A DNA stretch of 64,000 nt from Platycnemis pennipes (Eukaryota > Arthropoda > Insecta > Odonata > Platycnemididae), in assembly GCA_933228895.1 (NCBI GenBank), contig OW121857.1:7688001-7752000 (forward strand), written 5' to 3'. A program made the translations under genes and the position numbers. The notes under the pieces are model-generated. The model had not been told where the DNA came from. It did not search any database and worked only from the letters and a program-made list of their open reading frames with translations. Below are positions 21,145 through 32,262 of this stretch, piece by piece (position 1 is the stretch's first letter; each line of letters opens with the position of its first letter).

Positions 21145-21573
21145 TTCATCATCATCATCATCATTATTGGTCAACAATCCTAGGATTGGTTTGAAGCAGC
21201 TCTCTACTTGATTCTTATATCGGCCAATCTCTTCATATTAACGTAGTTTCTCTCTTTCACGTCCTTTACGACCTATTCTGTTAACTCATACGAGGCCTGC
21301 CTTTTCCATTCTTCCCGTTCACTTTTCCCTCGACGATTGTCTTCATCAGGCCATAATGTCTCAAGATATGGCCGATTAAGTTGTCCCTTCTTCTTGTTAG
21401 AGTTGTCAGCAGACTTCTCTTTTCTCCTACTCTTCTCAGCACTTCCTCGTTACTTACTCGGTCGATCCATTTAATCTTCATCATTCTTCGATATCACCAT
21501 ATTTCGAATGCTTTAACCCTTTTCTTCTCCGCTGCTGTCGTCGTCCATGCCTCACTGCCGAAAGAAACATGCT
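21145..21573 (-). mobile_element. RTE-like LINE, 3' part
   Basis: The left end carries the ATCATCATCATCATTATTGG tail. On the minus strand the coding sequence gives 'MMKIKWIDRVSNEEVLRRVG', EKRSLLTTLTRRRDNLIGHI, LRHYGLMKTIVEGKVNGKNG and KGRPRMS, then a frameshifted LADIRIK-like end. The 5' end is lost at about 21573, within the 'LYGSEAW' region. Confidence 0.8.
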
Positions 21574-21985
21574 CCAGAAGAAATTGAGGGCCCTCGGGGA
21601 ACGAGTTGCATACAGAACTCGGTAGGGCCCACGGGAATACCGTAATTTATCGAAACCAATATTCAGAAAGGAAAAACATATTTTTTGCAATTGGGTATTG
21701 CAATTTCCAATTTTAAAGAGTGTCATAATTAGTCATTATGTTCGGAATTTAACTTCATACACACCATGGAAATCAGCTTATTTTCGTCAAAATTTGCGTT
21801 TTTCTGAGGTCAACAGAATTCTGAGAAAAGAAACGAGTGAAAAATTACTAAACTTATTTACTAGAAAAATTCTTACTCTCGACGTTTGTGCAGAAAACCT
21901 TTTTTTAAGTAGAGAAGCAGAGTGTTCAAGTCGAGAGTCGTAGACGTCTGCAGAAGCGTTTTTGGGAGTGGTATCCGACAGCCTT
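21574..21985. other. unassigned
   Basis: Frames at 21698-21943 (plus) and 21787-21999 (minus) overlap and have no recognised domain. Confidence 0.35.
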
Positions 21986-21989
21986 AAAG

Positions 21990-22251
21990 GGTGACCCATT
22001 CATGTATAAAGTCGCGTTATCGAGGCTGACTTCTCAAAACGACTTGTTATAGAGGTTCTGATTTACGTCGTGAATTGGAAAAAAATCCGTGTTATTGAGG
22101 TTGTTTGGATAATAATAGTCGCGTTATAGATGTTAATTTAACATTATGTGTTATGGCAATCTCAAGGGGATTTGAAAAATGCACTTGTAATTGAGGTTGT
22201 CGTGTTATTGAGGGTCGTGTTATTGAGGGTCGTGTAAGCGAGATTCTACTG
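21990..22251 (-). mobile_element. pogo/Tigger-like DNA element, one end
   Basis: The right edge, as reverse complement, is CAGTAGAATCTCGCTTACAC followed by GACCCTCAATAACACGAC twice, with TA just outside (22252-22253). Ends of the form CAGTAGAAxCTCG..A.xCGA and internal 'GTTATxGAGGTT' words are characteristic of pogo/Tigger-type Tc1/mariner elements, which target TA. The matching left end was not found, so the left boundary given is only where the 'GTTATCGAGG' words begin. Confidence 0.65.
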
Positions 22252-22253
22252 TA

Positions 22254-23049
22254 CTACTACGCATGTGTAGTAAGGCTAATTAACAACCCTAATATATTAG
22301 TAATTCTGAAAGAACCCGAAGAGTGAACGAATAATTCCACTCCAAAGAATTCAACGCCCTCGGCAGAGCGACGGGCCTGCGCATGCGCGGTATGCCTACC
22401 CGCGGATTCCACTAGGGCACACAGCCAAACTTGGCCTCAACTTGTCAGCTAAGTTCAGTCCATGGTTTCTCCTAGCATTCTCCATTGCGAGTAGTTTTGG
22501 ACGCAAAACCTAGTTAAAGCGGGAAACATAGAGGAAATCATGGAATGCATTAAGTGCAAGCTGCATTTAATTACAATGGTCGCCTGAGACCCTGAGGGTT
22601 AATACGCTCTCCCCACGGATTGGCACGGATAATCCCTTCGGCTTCAATTCAGGCTAATGCTAAATTTATAACCCACGTTGAGAGGAAAAAGGAAATATTT
22701 ATACCCCAGTAAAAACTAAAAGTGACCAACAGACCCAAGCAAGAATTTCCCTAACGGTGACGGCTATAGCTCAAAAGAAATAATCCACCACAATCCCTGA
22801 TAAGTCATTCGGCGCAAGACATTGCCATAAAAGCCTTCAAATAAAGCCAAATACCATTAAAATTTCAATCAGTAGCAATAGTTACCTTTGATTAGAGAAA
22901 GGACCGCTTTTCTGCGGATTTCCGGAACAATAAAAAAGAACTTTGCCACTAGAAAAATAAATACAATTCCAAATGCAACTTGTGTTGAAACTAGGAAAAG
23001 AGGCACACATATATGTTCTTCTTTAGGACACTAGGAATCTGGCGAGAAT
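22254..23049. other. unassigned
   Basis: No element or gene recognised. Confidence 0.4.
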
Positions 23050-23562
23050 GGGGTCGTTTACCCTATTTATTTATTGCCGTATTTGATAGAGTTTGTAAAA
23101 TAAAAAGACCCGTAGTTTTCCGTTTTTTGATCAGTCAATTATTAAGGGGCGAAAAACTGAAGTTTTTAACCCTTTCGGAAAAGTGGGCGTGGTGCAACCT
23201 CTGACGTATATCGACTTCGTCAAATCACAACTGAGCCCGCGAAGCTACTCTGCCTTTTTGCCATAGGAGGACACAGCTGACTCAGCCAACAGGAGCAGTT
23301 GCGACAGGATCTTTGCGAGCAGACCTTCCGAGAACCCCCTCCACTTCCCTTCCCCTAAAAGCAGTCAAGGACGGGAGGAAAGTTACGTCAATGTTATCAC
23401 AGCAGCATTTTCGGTGGGCGTCACCTTTTCCTTATTTAAATTTTAGATTTATGAGTGAATGTTTTTGGTTAGAAGATTAATTTTTTCACTAAAATTCTTT
23501 TTTTGTTTCCATGTAACGACTTCGTGTACGAAATTGCAATTACGGTTCCGAGTAAATCCCCC
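23050..23562 (+). mobile_element. family D DNA element, copy 1
   Basis: Begins GGGGTCGTTTACCC and ends GGTTCCGAGTAAATCCCCC. The first and last bases are imperfect inverted repeats (GGGGTCGTTTACC against GGGGCGTTTACTC in better copies). The interior landmarks 'CCTTTCGGAAAAGTGGGCGT' and 'GCAGTCAAGGACGGGAGGAA' are shared by copies at 24251, 25224, 32263, 45282 and 60427. There is no coding capacity, so it is probably a non-autonomous DNA transposon. Confidence 0.8.
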
Positions 23563-24250
23563 ATTCAAAGATGGTCTGGTCATTTTTCACATTAGCATCA
23601 TCAGCAGGAATCAATACAAATTTTACACACTGCGCCTGACTCTAGCATTTACGAGAGCGTGACATGGTCTCAAGTGGTTTGTCACTCGAGTTTCTGTCAC
23701 GCACAGAATCGACAACGACGGAATAAAACAGGTTTCCACTCACTACATGTTGTTGTAGTCCGTGAACCATCGATGATTATTCCCAGGATTACGAAATGTA
23801 AGATAAAAATGAAGGAATATACCAGTATTCAAAGAGTGCGAAATTAGGACGAAACGTTATTTTTACGTTACATCACATTACGCTTCGGCAATTTGGGAAA
23901 ATACAGTATCTGCCACAACAATACTGTTACTAGATGCGAATGAAGTGCGACAATATGCAGAATAGCTGATTAAAGCATGAATGGAAGGAATACAGCACTT
24001 CGAAAAAGGATACTTTCTATGTAAAGAGAATATTAGCATCACTATAACGGTAAAATATGGCACAGAAGCAGTGCTGCCTCCAACAAACGTCGCCAAATTA
24101 TAACATGAAGGTCGTGTTTTGCGATCAGCAGACGCCTTAAGTGTCATCTCCACGAGTCATAATCAGCACAGAAGGAAGACTGAAGATATTTCTCCAGAAT
24201 TCTCACAGTCGCAGCATGGCAAGTGAGACTGGAAATTCCTCCACTTGAAT
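23563..24250. other. unassigned spacer between family D copies
   Basis: The minus frame 23878-24153 (91 codons) has no recognised domain. Confidence 0.4.
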
Positions 24251-24779
24251 GGGGTCGTTTACCATATTTTTTTATTGTCGAATCTGATAGAGTTTGTTAA
24301 ATAAAAAGACCCGTATTTCTCCGTTTTCTGATCCGTCAATTATTTCTCGAGTTATAAGCGGCGAAAGACTGATGTTTTTAACCCTTTCGGAAAAGTGGGC
24401 GTGGTGCAACCTCTGACGTATAAAGACTTCGTCCAATCACAACTGAGCCCGCGAAGCCACTTCGCCTCATCGCAATGGGGGGATACAGCCGACTCTCCCA
24501 ATAGGAGCAGTTGCGACAGAATCTGTTCGTACAGACCTTCCGAGAACCCCCTCCACTCCCTTCCCTTTCCCTAAAAGCAGTCAAGGACGGGAGGAAAATG
24601 ACGTCAATGTTATCAAAGAAGCTTTTTCGGTAGGCGTCACCTTTTGCTTATTTTAATTTTTGATTAATGAGTGAATGACTGTGGTTTGAAGATACATTTT
24701 TTCACTAAAATTCTTTTTCCGTTTCTATCTAACTATTTCGTTTACAAGATTGCGATTTCGGTTCCGAGTAAACGCCCCC
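24251..24779 (+). mobile_element. family D DNA element, copy 2
   Basis: Full-length-looking: GGGGTCGTTTACC at the left, GAGTAAACGCCCCC at the right. TTGA occurs next to both edges (24246-24249 and 24781-24784). Contains a TGACGTCA palindrome. Confidence 0.85.
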
Positions 24780-25223
24780 TTTGAGGACCTAGTCAGTGTT
24801 AGATAGACGCTCGTGTTAAAAGTCTCAAGCGCCAAAATTACGAGGACTCTTCTCAGACTCCGGCACAGGAAACCCGTGAGCAATGCGAAGGAAAATTCCT
24901 CCGCGACAGTCGGGAGTCAGTGTAAGCGAAACAGACTTCGCGGTGAATTCCTCTTGTTACGAAATGTCTCCTTCTCTTCTTCCGAACTCAGTTCCTCGGA
25001 CGAGTGATTACAGCGTGTGAAATGGGTAATGGGAAAATAGAGCCAGAGTCACGGTGAAGATATCATTCAGCTTTGCCCAGCCAATTAGCCAAATTAATTG
25101 TTTCATTTAAATAACCATTTTTATCGAGGAATAGCCTATAGTAGTAATAAATTTGCATCTCACTCATTCACGATATTCGTTAGTTTCAACAGGTTACGAC
25201 GAAAAACATGCCAGAATTATTAT
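24780..25223. other. unassigned spacer between family D copies
   Basis: Nothing recognisable. Confidence 0.4.
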
Positions 25224-25700
25224 GGGGTCGTTTACCATATTTTTTTTATTGCCGGATATGATAGAGTTTGTAAAATGATAAGACCGGTATTTTTCCGTTT
25301 TTTGATCCGTCAATTACTTCTCGAGTTATAAGCGGCGAAAAACTGATGCTTTTAACCCTTTCGGAAAAGTGGGTTTGTAGCAACCTCTGACGTATATCGA
25401 CTTCGTACAGGGAAAGGGGGGGACACAGCTGACTCTGCCAATAGGAGCGATTTCGACAGCATCTGTGCTAGATGACCTTCCGAGAACTCCCCTCCACTCC
25501 CTTCCCTTCCCATAAAAGCAGTCAAGGACGGGAGGAAAATGACGTCAATGTTACCACAGGAGCTTTTTCGGTGGGCGTCACCTTTTGCTTATTTTAATTT
25601 TTGATTTATGAATGAATGGTTGTGGTTAGAAGATTAATTTTTTCACTAAAATTCTTTTTCCGCTTCCATCTAACGATTTCGGTTCCGAGTAAACGCCCCC
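25224..25700 (+). mobile_element. family D DNA element, copy 3
   Basis: Left GGGGTCGTTTACC, right GAGTAAACGCCCCC, with ATTA at 25219-25222 and 25701-25704 as a possible 4-bp target duplication. A segment around 25408 that reads 'CCAATCACAACTGAGC' in other copies is deleted. Confidence 0.85.
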
Positions 25701-26063
25701 ATTAGGCGTAAAAATGAAGCAAATTCATAATTAGCTAAAGAACAAGAACAGAACACGTGCACAGAAACCCTTTTGCAACACTCATTTCCAATAAAAAGTT
25801 TTTTTTAAAGCGGCAAATGTTAGCATTGGGGAGTACAGACAGCGTTTTGGGGTTGGAATGGTAAAGATAGGCAAGCTATATACACTAATTCCTAATTCTA
25901 AATTCCCCAAGTATTATTTTTCTATACTTTGCAACACCAAGTACTGCAGGACTATCTCTCTGCGAAGGACATGAGTCATTTTCTTCTATTCTCATTGATT
26001 TAACTCTCCTCATGTTCATTATTTTTACTGTCCACATTTCATCTTTTTTCCATTATTCTGGGC
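25701..26063. other. unassigned
   Basis: AT-rich, nothing recognisable. Confidence 0.4.
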
Positions 26064-26240
26064 TGCTGGGTTGGTGTAATGAATGAAGTAATGGCCACAC
26101 AACACTAGAACTCGGGTTTGTGTCCTGCTATTAACTGAGCTTTTTCATTGGTATCCCGGTCCCCACTTGAGTGCTCTGTGGGAAGTAATTGGGGTACCTA
26201 CAGCGCGCTGGATATCGGATGGAACATCAAACGGCGGACG
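26064..26240 (+). mobile_element. SINE S1, old decayed copy
   Basis: The head GGGCTGCTGGGTTGGTGTAA and the later block CCCGGTCCCCACTTGAGTGC match S1. The Pol III boxes are degraded and the 3' half is lost or unrecognisable. Confidence 0.65.
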
Positions 26241-26344
26241 CCTCGGTACTTTTCGTCAAGGGTACGAATGTGTTGACAACGGGATCTTCCTCTCTATCCC
26301 ACTTCCAACCCCTGAAATATTCCTTCCATTGTCCACTTACTAGG

Positions 26345-26955
26345 AAAACAGAAACTGGAAGAGGCGAAAGAGTTCTGTTACCTGGGAAGCAGAGTAACCA
26401 ACGATGGACGAAGCAAGAAAGAAATAGTGAGTAGAATAGTCCAGGCAAAGAGGGCATTCTTTTAAAAGAAGAATCTACTCACAGCTGGAAATATAAGCTT
26501 GGAAGTAAGGAAGCAATTCATCAAAACGTATATCTGGAGCATGTTTCTTTACGGCAGTGAGGCATGGAAGGTAACAGCAGTGGGGAAGAAAAGGGTGGAA
26601 GCATTCGAAATATGGTGCTATCGAAGAATGATGAAGATAAAATGGATCGACCGAGTGACAAATGAAGAAGTCCTAAAAAGAGTGGGAAAAAAGAGAAGTC
26701 TGCTGAAAACTTAAAAAAGAAGACGGGACAACTTACTGGGCCACATCTTAAGACACGATGGCCTGATGAAGACAATAGTCGCAAGTAAAGTAAACGGGAA
26801 GAATGGAAAAGGAAGGCCTCGTATGAGGTATATGGAGTAAGTCGTGAAGGACGTGAAAGAGAGGAGCAACGTCAATATGAAGAGGTTGGCCGATAGAAGA
26901 ATCGAGTGGAGGGCTGCGTCAAACCAATCCTAGGATTGTTGACCCTTGATGATGA
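26345..26955 (+). mobile_element. RTE-like LINE, 3' part
   Basis: Coding order on the plus strand: FCYLGSRVTNDGRSKKEIV (frameshifted), VRKQFIKTYIWSMFLYGSEA, WKVTAVGKKRVEAFEIWCYR, RMMKIKWIDRVTNEEVLKRV, then a stop after SLLKT, then DNLLGHILRHDGLMKTIVAS-like and MKRLADRRIEWRAASNQS. Ends CTAGGATTGTTGACCCTTGA then TGATGATG. The C-terminal 'LYGSEAW...WCYRRMMKIKW' pattern is found after the reverse transcriptase in RTE-type and related LINEs; the clade is not certain. Confidence 0.8.
26499..26714 (+). pseudogene. RTE-like LINE C-terminal frame
   Basis: 71 codons from MEVRKQFIKTYIWSMFLYGS to KKRSLLKT. In the copy at 40181-40546 the same frame is longer, and there too it lies after the reverse transcriptase. 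The Met is internal. A TAA ends it where the sister copy reads RTVKRRRDNLIGH. It is an untranslated remnant in all likelihood. Confidence 0.75.
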
Positions 26956-27019
26956 TGTCCACTTACTAAAATGGTGTGAATGACCTTAGCTATCGGAGTA
27001 GCTATCCTGAATAGCCCAA

Positions 27020-28178
27020 CAGTGTTGCCAGCTTTTTCGACCCTCAACCAGATCGCCCTCAACCCGCCCAATCCCTCTCTTTTCTCGCCGCACGCCAATA
27101 TTTAAACAAAATTTAATGTATAACGACCAGGTGGTTTAATTTCGATATAAAATAAATATATAATATGGTAAAATGTTCAATTCCTATTTATTTTGTCGCA
27201 TCAAAGGAACAAATAGTAATGAGATAACATTTATGAAACATTGCGAGCAAAATTGACCAAAATATTAACTATTGCAAGATGTCATTCATTTAGTGTTTTA
27301 AAAATCAATTATTCGTATTTTTAATGACATCTAAACATGCGACATGTTTATGGTCTAATACTCTTTCAGAATACCGACTTTTACCTCATTGAATTTTTCC
27401 TGTTTAAATGAGGAATGACTTCATTTTAAGTTCCAATGTTGTATTCTCCATTAGAAAATTTTTTTACATCGACAATTGTTGCTTTTAGTACAGGAAATGA
27501 AGAGCTTTCTATTAATTATAAACATATTTTGGAAGTGCTTAAATTAATGCTTAAATAATTTATTTTTACAATTCTGAACAAATTACAAATATTCCCTACT
27601 GCTCGATCATTTTGGTAGGGTCTCACGTCAGGACTCTAGTCAGTGATACTTTGCTGTTGCTGGATCAAGCTCATTGACAGTATTATTAGTCATTCCAAAG
27701 AAACAGAAAACATTTTTCGAGTAGTTGAAAATTTGAAATGGACTGTGTAAAGCTTTCCTTGGAACAATGTATCTCTTCAAATGTGATGCACCCAGCATTC
27801 TTGTTATTTTTACTTTCTTCTTTTCCTTCTTTAAATAATGTATGAAATACTAGTGGAACTCCTTGCTCTTCAATCTGACTTAACATCTCCATCTACATAA
27901 TACCCTGCGAGCCACCTCAAGGGTGTTTGGCAGGGGGAAATGGTCGTACTATTGTTAACGGTCGAATTATTTTTTATTCTAATGTTTTCGTGAGTTCTAC
28001 GGTATCTATCGGTATAAAATAGGGAAGTTAAGGATATTTTTAGGCACCCGCCCAATTTCCGGGGAGAATGGCCCAACCAGCCCAAGTTGGCGGGAACCCG
28101 CCAGATGGAATTTTTACCCGAAAGCAGATCCCCTCAACCCGCCCAATTAGCGGGAACCCGCCCAATCTGGCATCACTG
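27020..28178. mobile_element. possible hAT-type DNA element
   Basis: The left end CAGTGTTGCCAGCTT and the reverse complement of the right end CAGTGATGCCAGATT match at 13 of 15 positions, and the CAGxGxTGCCA pattern is common in hAT elements. A CCCTCAACCCGCCCAAT block follows inside the left end and recurs in direct orientation near the right end (28133-28148). I cannot find the 8-bp target duplication expected of hAT. The interior is AT-rich without a recognisable transposase and carries a LINE tail at 27885. Confidence 0.5.
27885..27938 (-). mobile_element. solo tail of a CR1-like LINE
   Basis: CATCTCCATCTACATAATAC, then the hairpin GCGAGCCACC/GGTGTTTGGCAGGGGG. Only the tail is present. Confidence 0.8.
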
Positions 28179-28615
28179 CTAACTATTCATAAATTCATCC
28201 GACCATTATAATTTTTGTGACAATCGGAGCGAAAATATAAAATCGGCTTGCAAGGTATGTTAGTATTTTACTTGCATTTTGATGCCAAATTACACATTAA
28301 TTTTCAACCACGCAGGTGCCAAACCTGGCTGAATCCATTTCCGGGAACAACGCCTTTTCCCTTCCGCCCCACCAGTTTCCTTGCCTTATAAACTTCCCTT
28401 ACATTTTGTCATGGTCTCAGTTCCCTCAGGAGTTGATAAAGGCGCTATTCTGAGCCGTATTTCCACGCCAATTCACACATCTTCTGGAAATGCCGATTAC
28501 ACTACGCTGCGTAGGCAACGGTGTCCGAAACAGCAGATGTCAAACCGGAAAAAATGACAGTTCTATTGGAGAAAACACAGTGGTGCAAGGAATCAATGGA
28601 GGAGTTTGAATATTA
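28179..28615. other. unassigned
   Basis: Nothing recognisable. Confidence 0.4.
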
Positions 28616-28880
28616 AGCCTGAATCACACGATCATTTTTTACGTCCCTCTTTTCAAGGATAGCTCAAATGATAGCTTAAAAATGATCGTCTGACTTGATC
28701 ACTTCAGGGATAGCGGCAATGATAGGAATCGCTATCCCTTTTTTCGTCATTTGAGCACGTCCTTTTTTCCGTCCCTCGGGCCTTATAGGTGCTTCCGTCA
28801 TTTAGCCAATCGGAGCTCACGCTCGGAAAGAGCGGAGTAGTTTACCGTATTAAAAGATAATATCTCGCGAACAGAAATGT
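28616..28880. mobile_element. Harbinger-like MITE, broken second copy
   Basis: Starts AGCCTGAATCACACGATC with TTA at 28613-28615, as in the complete element at 7931-8358 read in reverse. It matches through 'GTCCCTCGGGCC' (28774-28787), then gains a short insert and drifts. The far end is missing. Confidence 0.8.
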
Positions 28881-29077
28881 ATTCCTCTGGGAGGGAACAA
28901 CCTTGAAAAGGGCCCCGCTCCTAACAAAAGGGCCCGCATTTTTTTGCGTATGGGAGGGAGTAGACTCTAGAATTTCGCTAAAAGAGCATATGAATGTGGT
29001 AGAATATATGTTAGAAGGAAAAAGAAAGCAAGAAACAAGTGAAATTCAATTTTCATTAATGAAGGCTACTCATTTCT

Positions 29078-29680
29078 CAAGGGCCCGGAGAAAATTCCAG
29101 GGATGTGACCCGGAAAGGCACTTCACGGTTCGTGCACCCGAACTCGGAGTCCGAGCGTCGGCGTTGAAGGAGACCCAACCCTTCACCACGGGTGATTTAT
29201 AGCACCAACTGACCAGTCACAATATAGTTTATAACTTCTTAAAGTTAAACACAAATCGCACAATTATGTTCATATTTGTGTTGTACTATTCACGTTGATG
29301 AAAATGGTTTTTTAAACACAGTTATACGATGCATATTAACCATTTTACGTGCATTAGTAAACCAAGCCAGTTTAATGTACATTAAATTACTAAAGCATGT
29401 AAATTTGTTAATATCTATCGTAGGACTGCGATGAAAAAAAGTCATTTTCATCAGCGTGACTAGTGCAACACAAAGACGAACATAGCTTTGTGATTTATGT
29501 TTAACTTTAAGAAGTTATAAACTATAGTGTGACTGGTCAGTTGGTGCTATAAATCACCCGTGGTGAAGGGTTGGGTCTCCTTCAACGCCGACGCTCGGAC
29601 TCCGAGTTCGGGTGCCTCATAGGTACGGCACGAATGCCTTTTCGGGTCACATCCCTTGTAAAATTCTGGGGGGCCTTGGG
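29078..29680. repeat. near-continuous palindrome of about 600 bp (fold-back element)
   Basis: The arms run from about 29078 to 29365 and from 29680 back to about 29375. Shared landmarks are GATGTGACCCGGAAAGGC, CACCCGAACTCGGAGTCCGA, GAGACCCAACCCTTCACCAC, GGTGATTTATAGCACCAACT and ATAACTTCTTAAAGTTAAAC, each present inverted in the other arm. Almost no spacer is left at the centre (around TTTAATGTACATTAAA). Open frames in the arms are mirror images and are not called genes. Confidence 0.85.
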
Positions 29681-30496
29681 CCCCCACTTCCGACGAGATA
29701 TTCCCGGACAGAAAAGTGAAAACTTTCCGATGTGGATTTATTTTTGTAGCGAGCATGCAACGGCGAAATGATAGCGAGGAACCTCAAAGATTCATTCAAA
29801 AGGACGAGAAGATGTTATTCTTGCAGCGTAGATGAATCAGATTGCTTATGTGAATCTGAAGAAACTAGACAATGTGGCAGGTTCTACCAAAAAAATTTTG
29901 GTACTCCTTTTCTTACGGTGAGTTTCTTGAAAATCGAAGCAATTAAATAAGAAGCACGAAAAATATAGATTATCATTCCATAACGCTCAAAAATAACAGG
30001 GATAGCATGCGATAAAATAAAATCCTCCTCTTCCATTTTTTCTCCCAATTCTACACTTCATTTAAGTTTCTTTCTAGGTCAAGCAAAGCTGAATATCACG
30101 CGATTTTGTGCTACATTGATTCTTGTGCGTTGTTTTATTCGGTTATAAGGTTAGAGGACGTAAGAACGTGCTCCTAACTCGGAAAGTGGGAGCAAGAAAT
30201 GGAACAAGTCGCTGACCCCTTCCCACAGCCCTTTCTCCACCAATCAGATCCCATCTCTGCTCTCCAAGGGGTCAACTAGCCCAAACCCTGAGGGTAAAGC
30301 GCCGGCTGACGTCCCAAAAACTCCCATCTCCACTCCGGCCCACAACACAATCAAATTCGATGATGACCTCTTCCCTAAACGCACGCAACCGTTCTTTCCG
30401 CTGAGCCAGCGTCGAAGGCGAAATAGAAAGCGCAGACGAGAGCAGCGCCGTTGACGGGAGATCGAGCGGACTAGGGGGAAGCGAAGAAGGCACGAG
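29681..30496. other. unassigned
   Basis: A 60-codon frame (29768-29950) with CYSCSVDESDCLC has no recognised fold. GC-rich 30170-30480 has two overlapping minus frames; neither is called. Confidence 0.35.
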
Positions 30497-31565
30497 TGGA
30501 TACATCTACATCTACATAATAACCTGCAATCCACCATAAAGGTGTGTGGCAGGGGGTGAATTCTCACCAAACATGCACTACACATCATGCATAAAAAAGG
30601 ATCAGTATTTATGCTCGTATACTGTTGTAAATTTCACTATTTAAAAAGATATAAATAGCAAAGCAAACATGCAAAATCATGCTTTTATTTGGGTTACCTT
30701 CAAGTCCTTATACCAACATGCAGCTACCAATGTTATCCATTCCTACACTCGTACTGGATATATTTACCGTTATTCATATCCCTAATAGTACGAGGAAAAA
30801 AGGACATTTTGAATGTGGCAGTTCGGCAATCAATTTCTCTAATTTTGTGATCAGGGTCCAGTCTACCATAGTAAGTTGGGGTTCGCAAAATATTTTTAAC
30901 ATCATCACTGAAAATATGGTCTTGGAATTTATTTAGGAGATTAAGTATGAATTTCAACCTGCGATCTGACAATGATTCCCAATTCGCTGCACACGTTCAA
31001 GTTCGTTATTTATACCGATTTCGTAGAGATCCCATACACTGGCAGCATTATCCAAATGAGGTCTAACAAGGGAAAAGTAGCTGATTTCTCGTACATGTTC
31101 GTCACATTTACCCAGTACTCTTTTGACGAATCCCAGTTTACGATTAGCTTGACCCATTATTTCACGTATATTTTTACCCCAGGAAAGATCATGTGCCAGT
31201 CTTACTCCACGATGTTCAATACTCCACGTTTGTTCATTCATTATTACTTATTTTGTAAGTGCTAGGAGGGAAGCAATTCTTTTTCCAAAAATTCTATACC
31301 ACACATTTTTTTAAATTTAATTCTAACTGCCATATATCACACCATTTTTCAATTGCTTGTAGGTCATCATTTGAATATTCTTTATCTTTAGGCAGATAAT
31401 TTCCCAGGATACTACAGCGTCATCGGCAAATAAACGAAGCTTTCTCGTACATGATCGTCACATTTACCAAGTACTCTTTTGATGAAACCCAGTTCACGAT
31501 TCGCTTGACCCCTTATTTCACGTAGGTATATGTTTACCCCAGGAAAGATCATGTGTCAGTCTTAT
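30497..31565 (-). mobile_element. LINE subfamily A, rearranged variant (A-r), copy 1
   Basis: From the left: tail, hairpin, 3' UTR, frame 30733-30972 (RLKFILNLLNKFQDHIFSDD and later), then a small deletion joining QR to GNHC.., frame 30954-31241 (WSIEHRGVRLAHDLSWGKNI), then reverse transcriptase sequence to 31440. There the element jumps to a second copy of the TLGFIKRVLGKCDDHVRE coding region (31442-31565) in the same orientation. The junction (in sense) is GTACGAGAAA followed by GCTTCGTTTA. The same junction occurs at about 37530. Confidence 0.9.
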
Positions 31566-31782
31566 ATAATATTTACAAGGGATACAAGGGAGGTGTAAGA
31601 TAGATGAAGATGCATGGCAAGGCGGAAGGAAAACGAGTCTTTCTATGAGAGGCTTTCCCCATTTAAAGAATTCCAAATGAAACTTCACCCATTAGATAAA
31701 TATTTAGCGTTAGTTAAGCAACAGGTGGAATAATTCTCATGCATTTGGGACTTGTGGGAAAAGAAATTAACATAAGAATAGG

Positions 31783-32030
31783 ATAAAATTCAAAAGATAT
31801 CAGATGGTTTTGAAAATTAAAATATTTGGAAAAAAAATTGAAAAACATTCAGAAGATATCAGTTGGTTTTGTAAAGACAAAGAATTATAATATTGAAAAA
31901 AAGAAAAGGGACAAAATTCAGAAGATATCTGTTGGATTTGTGAACAAAAAGAATTGGAAAATTGAAAAAAACAAAATAATTGGACAAAATTAGGAAGATA
32001 TCAGTTGGTTTTGTGAACAATTGTTATGAT
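31783..32030 (+). repeat. irregular tandem repeat, four units
   Basis: The word GATATC with following (A/T)G(T/A)TGG(T/A)TTTG repeats at 31796, 31855, 31924 and 31997, giving units of 59, 69 and 73 bases separated by A-rich linkers. Confidence 0.75.
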
Positions 32031-32262
32031 AACGGGGTAATTGTAGCATCGCAACATGATACAATCTAGTGAGAAAACCTTCAAACACGAAGACACCAAG
32101 CCAGACTACGACATTTACAGGACTGATGAGTTATCCTCCGACACCGAGTAAATTATAAGAGCTCCACTCTACATTCTTAGACAGGGCCACAACAGGATGA
32201 GATAAGAGGTCTGCACTCCAACATTAACAGATCCACATAACTGCTTTCTCCCCAAGCAATGG

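Noticed and set aside
28903..29202. 99-codon gene at the palindrome edge
   Set aside because: The second half is inside the palindrome arm and is mirrored at 29547-29756; no independent support.
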